Assembly: GCA_016801885.1 (NCBI GenBank)
Contig: CM028895.1
Span: forward strand, 6,906,001-6,970,000
Direction of reading: 5' to 3'
Source: Toxotes chatareus
Taxonomy: Eukaryota > Chordata > Actinopteri > Toxotidae
Length of the DNA stretch: 64,000 bases
Below are positions 22,663 to 34,382 of this stretch, piece by piece (within the stretch, counting starts at the first letter, position 1; each line of letters starts with the position of its first letter). The notes below the pieces were generated by a model, which did no database searches, had not been told where the DNA came from, and saw only the letters and a program-made list of their open reading frames with translations. The position numbers and the translations under genes were made by a program.

Positions 22663-24901
22663 TCACAGGGTAGAGTTCAAGAACTCGAGAAGTTCTGCCC
22701 GATTTTTGTCCCGCTGTAACAAAAAAAAAAAAAAGGAAATATGAGCCAAGGCAAATTACAATCCATTCACAAACTATGAAATGCACACTTGGTCATTTAT
22801 TTGACAGCGAAAAGGTGAGATTACCTGTTTGTCTTTCTTTGACTTCTTTACTTTCATCTTTATCTTCTTCCCTGAAATCATGCTGTACTTGCCCTTTTTC
22901 CTGTCCTTCAAGTACTGAAAGAAAAACAAATGTATGTTTATGGGGACTACAGTGCAAAAAATAAATATAGAAAAATGATATTGACTGACAATGTTATACA
23001 ATCAGTCTGTGATAGCAAAAGTAACTTACAAGAAACAATATGGAGGAATGAAGAAGAATGACTTGAATCCAAAGTTTCTACATTTATGTATGGCACATGA
23101 ATTGTAATATGTTCATCATATTAGCAGGACTGAAGAACCAAATCCTTCCCAAAATGTTATAAAATGATCAGCATCACCACCTACTACTGTCACATTAAAC
23201 TGATTTGAGATTTAAAAAACACCTTGTGAAGTGTGGTGTGTTTCAGAGCATGTGTGGTCAAGATTTAATGTTGAGGTGGAGAGGAAAACAAGTCAAAATC
23301 AAAATGAACAGAAGCTTTGAGTGGTGTTTGTCTACTTGGCTATATTGTGTAATGAGAAGGTGAATGGACTGTTACTGAATGCATGTTTCCCTACCTTGGA
23401 GATCTGTACAGGTCCTGAATTGTCTTCTTCTTTTGCTTTCTTGTCTTTTTTACGTTTGTGTCGCTTCTCTTTCTTTCCTTTCTGGTTCAGACGACAAAAT
23501 AAGTAATGGTAAGTTTTCCGTGAGTGACTTGAAAAAAAATGCATGAAACCAAGTGTGCAGAAAATTACTTTTTTGTGTTGTTTCTCCTTTTTCCTTTTCT
23601 TAGACTGCTTTCTGGATTTACTGCGGGAGTCTAAAAACAACAACAACAAAAAAAAAACAACAACACATTGAATATCTATCATGAAGATTCTTGGACGCAT
23701 TGCAGACTTTGGATGTACACTTACCACTGCTGCTCGAGCTACTTCGACTGCGGCTGGATGAGTGTGATGAACCTGATGAAGAAGAGGACGATGAGGATGA
23801 AGATGATGAAGATGACGATGATGAACTGGAAGAGGACGAGGAGGAAGATCTACTACGGCTGCGCTTCCGCTTCCTTTTTTCTCGCCCTGAGAACAAACAA
23901 ACAAAAAAGAAAACACAAATACAAACCAATACACAAAGAAAATATTAAATGAAATAATGAATGAAATTTTTATTTTGGTGTCACATGTACAATTATATCC
24001 AAAAACCCATTTTAGGGTAGATCCGGATCATTTCAAATCTAGTGTTCATTGTTTGACATTGCCCTTGGTGAAGGTCTGCTGAAAAGGAGCAAGGAGAGGA
24101 AAACTATTTGAAGGTTTGAAGAGTTGACCACAGGCTATTGTGCTAATGAGAGGAGAAACAGTGACACAGAGGATTCGGCCTTTCACTATTCAGATGTTTG
24201 ATGTGACGGTGAGTTTCTGTGTTTAAGGTCGTCTTGCCTCTGCTCCTTGATCTCGTCCGTTCATCTGTTCTGGAGCTGGAGCTGGAGACTCTGCACTCCG
24301 CTTTTGTTGACTAGAAACAAAAACAGATGTTTAACAGAGGCTGGGCAGATAGATCCGCAAAAGTGTTTACACCACCAAATACTAAGTCTCGTATAAGCGT
24401 GTTCTCCTTATTTCAGAGAATTTCACACCACGAATATTTTTTTTTACCATTAAAAACAAAGAGAACAGCAAGAATAGGCGTGTCAACTATTTTATGTAGC
24501 CGATAAGCAATCAATTATCCTACTGACATATTCGTTGCCTCGCATGACAATGCATTTGCTGCTTTTAACAATAAAAACGTGTCGATAGATAAGTATCGCT
24601 ATCTATGATCCGAGATAGTTTTTCGTTGAAATCTGATCTGCGCTCCTGAAGAAACGCGTTAGCTAATAAAGTTAATCACATTAACGTTCAGTGTTTTCGT
24701 TTCAAACAGGAAGCCCAAAATAAGCAATCGTGGTGTTGTTGAAATACTTATTTACCGAATCGTTAATACATGAATTGTCCCTTCTCTGGTGTGTAACGCT
24801 TCAGAATCAGGGCTACGTTTACAAAGCTAAAGCTAAAATGCGCTTTAAGATGTTACATAAACTGCTTGTGCTCGTAAAAGAACAGGCTCTGTACTCACCA
24901 T
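22663..24901 (-). CDS. Small serine- and lysine-rich basic protein, unnamed; complete, seven coding exons
   Basis: Not recognised by name. Coding exons on the minus strand: 24901-24899, 24310-24238, 23886-23725, 23630-23569, 23481-23395, 22914-22825, 22713-22663; 528 nt, 175 residues, every phase consistent. Exon 1 carries only the ATG before GTGAGT. Intron 2 has a GC donor (AGAG|GCAAGA). The protein begins MSTKAECRVSSSSSRTDERT, has an RS segment (RSRSRG), a basic block (REKRKRKRSRSR), a run of 25 serines at residues 39-63, another SR stretch, two lysine-rich blocks (KSRKQSKKRKKEKQHKK and KEKRHKRKKDKK), then NSGPVQISKYLKDRKKGKYS and a conserved-looking end RAELLEFLNSTL. Composition suggests a nuclear or nucleolar RNA-associated protein; that is inference. 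It is convergent with rd3. Confidence 0.8.
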
Positions 24902-25330
24902 GACTTCAGTGGAATGCAGTTACAATGTCAAATATATCCTGAAACCAAAGCCGCTGCACAAAAAAAGAGTGCAATATATATTTATACGATGTTAACTCTC
25001 GTAAATTAGCATTAGCTCGAACTCAGAGGAAACATTTTGTATCCCGTGATGCACCGCGGCTGGCTACGGTCAAGCTCTAAACACGGGAGTGAAAACCGCA
25101 GAGAAGCCGCGACAGCGCCCCTAGGGGTGACCCAGAGAACACGAGGTTACCTAGCTACCTGCTAACCGAGCATGGTGCTGCTCGCTCGGTAACAAAACTT
25201 AAAACAGGTAAGATAAAGCTGTATAGAGCAATACTGTAATGGAATTAGTGGGCTAAAGTCACCTCGACTTTCTTCGCTCGGAGGGGGTCTCGCCCAGGGA
25301 GTAATTCAGTGTTGAACCGCCACTGATTTG
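24902..25330. promoter_or_regulatory. Probable promoter region of the SR/lysine-rich gene
   Basis: Lies directly upstream of the ATG of the minus-strand gene and is richer in CG dinucleotides than its surroundings, especially 25050-25200 and 25260-25320. On the minus strand, CCCCTAGGGGCGCTG near 25113-25127 resembles a CTCF core with one base missing. A plus-strand donor (AACAG|GTAAG) at 25208 hints at a divergent non-coding exon. No TATA box is obvious. Confidence 0.4.
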
Positions 25331-25445
25331 TGTAAACAAACATTTACACAAATATTTAATGTTAAGAATTGTTGTTTATGTTGCTGTTGTAACAACATTT
25401 TAAATAGTACCACAAAAACAAACACCGGTATTGTACAAAAACATA

Positions 25446-26838
25446 TTTATTATGACAGTATTAGTATATTATACAAATAAGAGCATATGCCCACTGTATA
25501 AAAATACAAAATCTTGATGCGTTTCAGTGTTCTGGGCACTATAAGTCATTTGACAAACCAAAATATTGATAAACGCTTTGTTTAGTCAGTTTCATCTAGC
25601 CCTGCAGTCCTGTGTTTTGATGTTTAACACACTAAAATCCTGTCCTCCTGCACTCCAACACCATGCATGTTGTTTGAGAAGATGAAGTGAGCTCTAATCC
25701 CGTGATATACAGAGAAAGTTTGCTGCAGGTGTGACAGATTAAAAACTCTGAATGAAAAAAAGAATCAAACACTAAGTCATCTGCAGAGAAAAGAAAGACA
25801 TTGCTGCATAAAAATGTATCATACTGTTATGTTATGGAGAAAATGGGTATAAAAAAATAAAAAGACGCCTGCACCTAATAAAATGCCGGCACTTTCTTAT
25901 TTGTCAGTGTGCAGGTTTATGTTGCATTCCTTTAAGGTATTTGAAATATGTTCAGTACCAGTTGTGCTTTTTTGGCGTTGCAGGGCCTTGATAAAACTGA
26001 CCATGTCAATCCATCTAAGAACTAAACTGTATGTACATGTAAGAATACATTTGATGTAAATAGTAAAGAGAGAAAAAACCCATAAACCTCAGCTTGCCAA
26101 TTGACAACCAGTCTAATGCTAAATGCAGAGCTCTGAATTGCGATCTTCATTGCATTAAAAGAAGTTGTACAGCTGCCTTCAGATAGACAGAAAATGCTTA
26201 GAAGATAAGACGCGCAAAGGTTCATTAGTTACAAAAATATCATGTGACTATCCCTGCCCTTGTCAGAGCCATGCTGCTGGTTTCACGCAGTCTGACTCTG
26301 ATTCCTTGCAAATTGAAGGACTGGGCTCCAGTGAGGTGACGTGAATCCACAGGTCAAAGCCAAGTTTGACTCCTCTCTTTGACCTGAGCCTCAGCAGAAA
26401 TACATATGCAAGGTCTATGGAAATATAAACAAATGTAAAATACATACTATGCTAATATCTTAAAACATGTTTTAATCATTTTTATAATATAAAATGACAT
26501 AAAGAAAAGCTTATAGAAGTGGTAGTGTGTTGGCAGTGAAACTGCTAACGTCTGAGGCCCATGGCTGTGGATAAGTTACTAAACTTTCCCTGAAGGTGGA
26601 TATTTTTCTTTTCAAACACTTAAAAGTTTTTTTCTTAGTGTAACTGTGATTAATCTTTATGTTCTGAATTTTCAGAATAAAATAGCTCATGTATATGCTG
26701 ATTTTCTCACACTATAATGTAAGCATTTCGCTGCCCTTCCTGTTAAAAATTTTTAAAAACAAATTGATATCTGTGGTCATCATGTAGCTGATTAATAATC
26801 CTTCTTAGTTTTGGGCTCAGTGGAGGGCTGGCAGATAT
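25446..26838 (-). other. rhag: rhag 3' UTR with candidate poly(A) signal
   Basis: The AT-rich stretch downstream of the rhag stop has no gene. On the minus strand AATAAA (TTTATT at 25446-25451) is a candidate end, implying a UTR of about 1.4 kb. The end position is inferred. Confidence 0.4.
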
Positions 26839-29800
26839 TTAAGCCTCTGCTTTGTTCTTCGAGTGATCAGCATGAGCCAAGCTCTCCTCATTCTCCTCCT
26901 CCTCCTCAGGAACCTGGAAAGCATGATGAAACAGACCCAAATAACATGAGTGCACATGTTTTGGACAGAAGACAGTCATTTGCTTATATTCACTAATACC
27001 AGAAAGTTGAAATAATTACGAGAATATTTTTTTTCTATGAATGTAAGTCTGTTAATATCTAAATTATACTGTTGCAGTGAACCACATCTATCTGACATGA
27101 TCCCAAAACCACATATTTAATAACTTGAAAAAATATCAGGCCTCTACATCTATCACTTGTAATGTTTAAGAAACTAGAGATGATATTTATGAGGAACAGG
27201 ATTTCTCACCTCCCAGTAAATAGAGTCATCGAAGCAGTTCTGGTCTGGAGGCTGTCCCCAGATCGGCAACTTCATTATTAAACCTTGAAGAAGAAAATGA
27301 ATTGTTTGATCGCTCAGATGTTGCCCTTTTGGAAAATCTTATGAACCCTGCCCTTTCTACTGAGTCACAAAAGGTATTTAACTGTTATGTGTCACATTTA
27401 TGATTTCATTTTTGTCTCCACCCACCTGTAACAGCACCTCCAACCAAAGCGAACCCGAGGGATGAAGCCAAGGCAGCAGCTTGCATGGCAGCGTTTCGGC
27501 TGAAGAGGAGGAGAGGAGACGGGAGTGTAAGAGCTGGAAGCTGAAATTTAGCTGAAGTATAAAATTATTTCATAGCTGCAATACAGTTATGTGTGAGACT
27601 CGTGGTGAGTAACATGGCCCTTACTTCTGTCCCTTCTCCAAAGCCACGGCCACAATACCAGCCAACCCGCCCAGGATGCCAGGCATGCCATGCAGATTGT
27701 GGACACCACAGGTATCCTGGATGCCCAGGCTGGATGCCAGGATGGGCTGCAGAGGAGGAAAAGAGGCATCTTGTAGCAACCAAATGAATTTAAAAGGTGA
27801 AATGTGCATCTTGATATCAAAAAAATGGGTATGAACAATACACTGATCATATATGGCAGACGAAGACAAATTTTTAACTGTCATGTGGTTTGCAACTAAT
27901 GATTATTTTGATCATTGATTAATGTACATGTAATGGTATAAAATGGTAGGAAATTGTGGAAAATGCCCATCACAGCCTCCCAGAGACTTTGTGAGACTTT
28001 CAGCTCACAGTTAGGAACTTGAAGCCAAGGGTAGAGATGACGCCAGCCAATAATCCAATCAGCATGGCCCCAAAGGGCTCGATGTTCATGTCAGCGCACG
28101 TTCCCACAGCAACGCCACCAGCCAAGGTGGCGTTCTGAATGTGCACCTATAGAGCATAAAGAAAGAACAACGAGTATAAAACTGGATTAGCTTTTTTTAA
28201 ATTATTCAAATAGCATTACTATGAATATTAGGGGAACGTTGTCCGACCATGTCCAGTTTTCCTTTGTGCTCCACGAGACTGGAGATGGCGTAGGCAGAGA
28301 GCACACAGGTGGCCAGGGAGAGGTAGGTGTTGATCACTGCGGTGACCTGAGGGAGGCCCTGAGCAGCAATGGCCGAGTTAAAACTGGGCCAGAACATCCA
28401 CAGGAAGACAGTTCCTGTAGAAGAGGGTGATAAAGACACAGCATTTGGATCAGTCTCAGTCACATCAAACCACACTCCAAGTTACATACTTTCACATTTT
28501 AGTATTCGTATTAATTTTTGTTCAACAGGACTGACAGACAGTTGAGGTCAATTTGGCTGAATCACTGTATGTGCTGCATGGCTATTTGTGTCCACTAGGT
28601 GGCACAAGCCATACATGTGCAGGAGGCCAGTGATGAACCAGTGAGAGAAAATTACAGCCTAATAAAACTCATTAAACTCAAACAGATGATTAACAGATTA
28701 AATTAGTTTAAAGCATAACTGGCTCTTACCAATCATAGCAAACAGATCAGAGTGATAGACAGATCCATCGTTCTCATGGCCGTTTCTTAAAGCTGGTCGG
28801 TAAAGCATTCGAGCCACTGACAGGCCGAAGTAGGCTCCGTAAGCATGGATGGTCATGGATGCTCCGACATCGTTGGCCTACGAAAGGAAAGTGAATCCAT
28901 AACAATGCAGTCATGCCAATCCATGTTCAACACACAGGAATTTATGCAGTGTTCTTCACATCAATGTATACATGTGTCATTGTGTATTCACCCCTAAAAC
29001 ATTGGTCACAAGGTGCTCATTGATGGAGAAGATGGTGATCTCCAGTATGGTCATGATGAGGAGCTGCACAGGGCTGGTTTTACCCAGAACGGCTCCAAAG
29101 GAGATCAGTACTGTAGCTGTACTGAAGTCTGCATTGATCATCCTGCAGGAGATGGAAAGAAAAAGATGTCATTAGGAAAACAGGGAGAAGAGGTTGAATA
29201 TAAAAATTCCCAGACTAGTACACTTCAGTCTTTGTCGTCTACAGAACATAAAGTGATCTGAGCTATTTAGCAGCCAGTGGGACATGTTTATTGAACAGCT
29301 GCTGAGTAGTCATGTATGTTTAACTGCAAACGTGTAGAGAAGACAGTCGTACTTTGAGATGTTGATTTTGATCTTGCCGTCGTCCAGGTGCCACATGTTC
29401 TGCATGAGGAGGCCCCACTGCAGGCCGAAGGCGGCCAGGAGTAAGTTGATGCCCACGCTGCTGAACCCATATCTCTTGAGGAAGGTCATCAGGAAGCCGA
29501 AGCCAATGAAGATCATGACGTGGACATCTTGAAACACTGGAGACACAAGAAGGGAGGTCAGTTCTGCTGCTGATTTGATGACTGTGGCCTTCTTTGTTGC
29601 GAGAGCCCCACTTTAGTCTCAGCTAAATGTGGACATGAAATCGAATCAGATGAAACACTATTATGAAATGCTGCCCTCAATTAAACGATTTATTGGGCAG
29701 TAATTGGACTTCACTGGATTCATTTCCTTCCACAGGAAAGCTCTATTGTCAGTTGTGACCTGTTAGCTGGAAAAGCAATTAAATCACACTATGAATGGGA

Positions 29801-32800
29801 TTCTGGGAACACGCTCCTGCTGTTTCTGTTGAGTTTGTGGCTCTTGCACTGGTTCTGTTAAGTGCATATGATTTTGATAAGTTTAAACTTATCTGGTAGG
29901 GTAGGGTTTGGAATTTGTTTGGTTGATTTCCCACATTTCTTTTTCTATATTCTCAGCTGTAAGAACACATGAAAAACTTTGGGGCACTCCCTCCAAGAGT
30001 AGTCATTGTGACAGGAAGTGGGACCCCTGTTTCCTGAAAGCCTTTAAGCTTGAAATGATGAGACCCTCATATGGAAAATGTATCAAGGTGGAGATATGCG
30101 GAGGCTGGGAAACAATGGGCTTCATTTCCTTAGTCCATAGTGAACATTACAGTAGCCTCTGTTGTCTAGACAGGACACACGTAGCCTCTCCTTTGTAAAA
30201 GGCAGGTCTTTGCAGTCTGAAAGAAATAGTTTACCGGTTTGGGAAGTAAGAGCATTCTTGATGAGAGTTATATAGATATTCATAATAGCGTCCTCCTTTC
30301 ATGGTGGTGCAATGACCAGCACCAGAGGCATTCTGACCAGTTCATATTTTCTTGACCTTGAAATTCGCTTTGGTGATTTGGGTAGAATTTTTGTGCCAGG
30401 GGCAGAGCACACGGTGTACAAGTGGGAGGAGAGATGCAAACCAGTGGGAGGTTCAGTCACATGTGGCAACGCAAAGTGAATTGTTGCTATTTTGATGGAA
30501 ATTAGGTCTTAGATTTTGCGCTCAGAGTGGACGTCTCAGTAAGTGTTTGTTAGCGAGCTTCAGAGGAGCTGGCAGGCAAATTTTCTCTGTCCTGTTTCTG
30601 TCCTAAGCTTTGGGGGCGGCCGGTACGCAGCAAGTTAGGTGTGCGGCTTTGGACCACCTGGAGATCGGAGGGTCGCCGGTTCGATTCCTCAAACACGATA
30701 CGCACAATGGATATGGGTGGTGGTGAAGGAGACGCCCCCCCTGCGACCATGACCGTGGTGCCCCTGAGCAAGGCACGATCTACCCCTGTCCCCGGGCTCC
30801 TTCTAGGGAAACCCCCTGCCACAGTGTCTCTAGTGCATGTGCATGCTTGTGTGTGTGTTTTTTCGTTCACTTTGTGTGGGTAAAATGCAGAGAGTAATTT
30901 CCCCATGTGGGATTAATAAAGTATAAACTTAACAACGTAAGCTAAGCAAACTGGCTGCTGGCTGTAGCTTGATATTTACCTTGCAGTTACATATAACTCC
31001 CTGAAAGCAAAAAAAACTTTGGAAATATTCCTATAAATAACATTAAATATCCATTTTTGGGACATTTTTATCCATTACACACTATATTATTATGAGAACA
31101 TGTTTGTTTTTATTTGTGGCTCAAAGTGAGAAACCCCTAATCCTCACAAGTGCTTTAGAGCAGTGTAAGACAACAACTCTGATTCACTTAACAAATAGCA
31201 TTTTTAAATCATGTCTTAACTTTACTTTAGGATGCATTTCCATAATACACAGACAGTAATATGAGCACCAGTTTAAAGTGCAGCAGTGTTAGAATGATAG
31301 ACTAATGAGGGAGATTAAATTCAGCCACATCTATTTTTGTGAACAGTATTTCCATATATAGTGTGTCAGCACATTTTTAACACATTGAACATTAAAACGC
31401 CTACATCTACATTTGTGAGGCAGAAGCTGAAGATGGAGCATTTTAGCTGTGATGGATTTTATATGGGTCTATTCTCCACATTTTCAAATGATGACAGTAT
31501 TTTAACAACTGAATACTTATTAACCAGTCATCTTAAAAAATGAGGTGGCCAGTGTGCGCAGTCAGAGCTGTTGCCTGACTGCTGCATATCCAAAATGTAC
31601 TTTTTTTCAGCAATTTCTTTCTCAGTTCTTTGTGTTTTATCATCAGTCTGTATTCAGGGACGTTTTAAGTCATATTTCATATTGTCAGCCTGATAGTTAC
31701 GTTCTCCGCTGCTTGATATAAAAGTAATATACCAATTTAACCTTGTGAAATCAATCACTGTGGAATCAAATTGGTCAATTTCTCTCTTTTAAAAGACATT
31801 CTTCCCTCGTTTCACGCCCACAGAGGGGAGAACGGGGCCAAATACTGTGGCACAAAATGACTTTCGAGAAGAAAATAATGAAAAAACAGTGTTAGTGATC
31901 ATCTTAAAATATCCTGTCGTGTCATTGTTCAGCACACCATAACATGCGATTAGCATTTTGAACATTTTGATAGGAGCAGCAGCGAGTCGAGCTATAAATG
32001 TCTGATTTACTTCACTGCTTCACTTTCCATTGAGCTGTTTTTTAAGAAAACCTGTTTGTCCCTCAGCTTGCACTTCGACCCCCCCTCCCATTCTCAGCTA
32101 GCTGACTCAGACTTGCTTTCCTTGTAGCAGGGGCTTATAGTGTAGATTGAGGACGGGGAGGAGGTAAAGCTGGAAAGCAGCCGCAGTGACTGGCACCACG
32201 CCCAGATGTTAGGTAACGCTCAGTAATCTTCTGAAGAATTGGGTGAGCCAAGACAACAGATAGAGAATCCCCTCAGGACCTACAGTAGTGCAGCCTGTAA
32301 TGACCAAGTGATGCAACCAGTGCAAAAAATAAAACATTATTTCATTTTTCAAATGCTGGAGAAACTAATTTCCTTGCTTTTGATGTTTTCACTCTGCAAA
32401 TCAACTCCTCATTTAGATAAAATTACTTTCCAACAGTCGAAATTAGAAACTTCTATAGTGTTCATCATGTGAGACACCCAGAATTTATTTCTGTCATTTA
32501 CATTAAAAAAAAAAAAACTGATTTGCTCCATGATGATAAAGCTGTGACAGTTTTTCACTCGCTCCAGTCCACATTTCTCTGCTTATTTGTCTTGCTTTGA
32601 ACCTATAATTACAGATGTCTGGTATGCATTGGGTAGCGGATCTCTCTGCACGCAACCGCAGGCCTTGCGCTTTTTCACGTTATCCGGTCACATTTTAAAT
32701 AGTCATGGCTTTAGCTCTTTGAGCATAATTTAAATAGTTAACTGAGCATGCTGTGCCAAAGGTAAGATGGACTTTAGATGCACGTCCCTTTATATCTCAC

Positions 32801-34358
32801 AATGGCAGTTGACTGTTGGCACATGAAGATAAATCTTTTTGAAGCTTCCTTCTGCTCCAAAGTGATTATTGTTACTTTCCTTGAATGTTTGACCTTCACT
32901 GTGCAGAATGCTGTATGTGCAGAGTTTGATATTGAAGTTTGTTTTTACATTCATCGGAGGGAAAATTTCAGTGCTAACTTTTAATCTAAGTTTTAGATGT
33001 ATACATAATGATGTTGGTTATTTAATATAACAGCTAGTTTGAATGCAAACCATCTTTGTCACCTTTTATTATTCAAAAACAATTTTTTTTTTTTTTGTGA
33101 CTGGATAAGATCTTTAAATTTTATCTCTTGCCCAGCACAATCAAAAGTGAAAAAGGAATCAAAATAATGACTTAAATTTTGAAAACGGCTTTGTCTCTAG
33201 ACAGTGTGTGTTTCTGAAACATCCCATCTGTAGAGGAAGATATCCTCAGCCTTAATACTGACTGTTGAGCTAATCTCTATGTGTCACATGTGCCCCACCC
33301 AGTTATGATTAGACATTCATACAGTAAGAGAGCAACTTCATGTTGCCGATATCTTCATGAAGATAAGCGGTCGAACTGCCTCTCACTCACTGAGTATCCA
33401 CATTTAAGCGAAAACACCTTGAAAATGATGCTTTTAAAAATGCTACACAGGATTCAAACAGTTTTTCTGCTCCACTGACCATCTGTCTTTGCTCTTTTAC
33501 TGTATCTGCATTTGAGGCATTAATGTAAATCACATGTGACCTCCACTGCACGAGACCTGACACTTTCCCCTGCAGGATCCTCCTGACTCCTCAGCTGCAT
33601 GTTCGTGAATAGACCTTGTGTCTGACGAGAGTGCGACCCCATGACTCCTCTTATTGCACTCAGCAGACCTGCACTTGAAACAGCCTCTAAATTCTTCTAT
33701 TTCTGTTTGCTAGTAATTGGAAAATTATACACTTAAAATAGAATTCACATTATTCCAATGAAGGAAAGTGACCTTTTTCCATTCACTCAAACATTTCAAG
33801 ACTAGAACTGAAGCTTGGAAATATGGAAGATTTGTAGATTTATTGTTTTTACTTTAAAATAAAATAAGCTTAATTTGAGCATTTTGCCTAACATCTAAAT
33901 CCAATAATTTTGCTGCTGTCAGCAAAACAACTTGAAAAATAATCTAACTTTTCAGCCCCTTTCCTCTCTTAGGTGGCACAAGCTTTGCTGGATATTCCGT
34001 TTTCACCAATTAACAGTAAGTTTAACCTCAAAGCTGCAAAGTGTGTTAGAACCAATGAGATAAAAACTTGATAATCCATCTTTTTAAAACTCTCTAAACA
34101 ACACTAAACAGTCTAGTGACCAAACACTCAGACATCTAGCAGCAGAGCATCCCTCAGTGTGCAGTCCCGCATAGACTTACTGGGGTAGAGAGCCAAAGGA
34201 TTCTGTTCATGTTGAGTCTCATTGGCGTGTGCGTCGTGCCCGTGACCTTTGCCGTCATCATACCTCACAAACACCGCAAACAGTATGATGGTGATAATCT
34301 CCAAGGCTAAGGCCACAATGGGGAACTTCAGCCTCATGTTGGTGGCGTACGCAGGCAT
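26839..34358 (-). CDS. rhag: Rh-associated glycoprotein (ammonia/CO2 channel), complete, ten coding exons
   Basis: Amt/Rh-family channel for NH3 and CO2, chiefly in red-cell membranes (gill red cells in fish). Minus-strand exons: 34358-34181, 29536-29353, 29142-28992, 28877-28730, 28414-28248, 28146-28009, 27746-27625, 27499-27426, 27283-27210, 26913-26839; 1311 nt, 436 residues (human 409). All phases close, and several exon lengths (151, 148, 167, 138, 74) equal those I recall for the Rh family. The start MPAYATNMRLKFP fits the family. An N-glycosylation site (NET) is at residue 46 in the first extracellular loop. FQDVHVMIFIGFGFLMTFLK is typical RhAG. The twin pore histidines are His182 (SMTIHAYGAYFG) and His341 (CGVHNLHGMPG). 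The end is QNCFDDSIYWEV followed by an acidic tail (EEEEENEE). Exon 5 has a weak donor (ATG|GTCGGA). Intron 1 is 4.6 kb. RhAG fits better than RhBG or RhCG at FLMTFLKRYGFSSVGINLL. Confidence 0.95.
27886..28000. mobile_element. hAT-like MITE fragment in rhag intron 6
   Basis: 'actaatgattattttgatcat' followed by 'tgattaatg' and 'tggaaaatgcccatcac' matches one end of the family seen at 17450-18025. It stops about 10 bases from the exon 6 donor. Confidence 0.5.
28592..28604 (+). promoter_or_regulatory. CTCF-like core motif in rhag intron 4
   Basis: CCACTAGGTGGCA fits the vertebrate CTCF core consensus (CCASYAGRKGGCA) at every position. A 13-base match alone is weak evidence of binding. Confidence 0.3.
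30210..31030. repeat. Dispersed teleost repeat split by a SINE
   Basis: Left part 'gaaatagtttaccggtttgg ... gatgagagtt' (30215-30290) and right part 'gctaagcaaactggctgctggctgtagctt' (30940-30975) look like the two ends of one common fish element; the SINE at 30616-30926 sits between them. Family recognition is from memory. Confidence 0.4.
30616..30926 (+). mobile_element. tRNA-derived SINE in rhag intron 1
   Basis: The head is tRNA-like, with a perfect pol III B box GGTTCGATTCC at 30678-30688 and a diverged A-box region near 30630. A non-tRNA body follows ('gtggtgcccctgagcaaggc'), then a LINE-like tail ending 'gtgggattaataaagtat'. Length of about 310 bp suits a fish SINE. It inserted into the rhag intron in antisense to that gene. 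Confidence 0.7.
32085..32210. promoter_or_regulatory. Candidate erythroid element in rhag intron 1
   Basis: A GC-richer island within AT-rich intron. It has TGACTCAG (NF-E2/AP-1 type) at 32103-32110 and CCACGCCCA (KLF1 CACC-type site) at 32196-32204, overlapping the E-box CAGATG at 32203-32208. Such sites combine in erythroid enhancers, and RhAG is an erythroid gene. Function is inferred. Confidence 0.3.
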
Positions 34359-34376
34359 CCTGAGACCAACTCTGGT

Positions 34377-34382
34377 TATCTC
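34377..34382 (-). promoter_or_regulatory. GATA motif just upstream of the rhag start
   Basis: AGATAA on the minus strand, 19 bases upstream of the rhag ATG. GATA-1 sites drive mammalian RHAG; this could be promoter or 5' UTR. Single-motif evidence only. Confidence 0.3.

Noticed and set aside
23691..23948. Plus-strand ORF with a long Asp/Glu run, looking like an acidic nuclear protein
   Set aside because: It is the antisense of the serine-coding exon of the minus-strand gene, whose exons, phases and splice sites are all consistent.
22663..24901. Identity with RSRP1, the SR-rich neighbour of RHD in human
   Set aside because: Position next to an Rh gene is tempting, but the poly-Ser/Lys layout and the C-terminal block do not match what I recall of RSRP1.
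29908..30198. 96-codon plus-strand ORF in rhag intron 1
   Set aside because: No similarity to a known domain, no flanking exons, and it is antisense within an intron.
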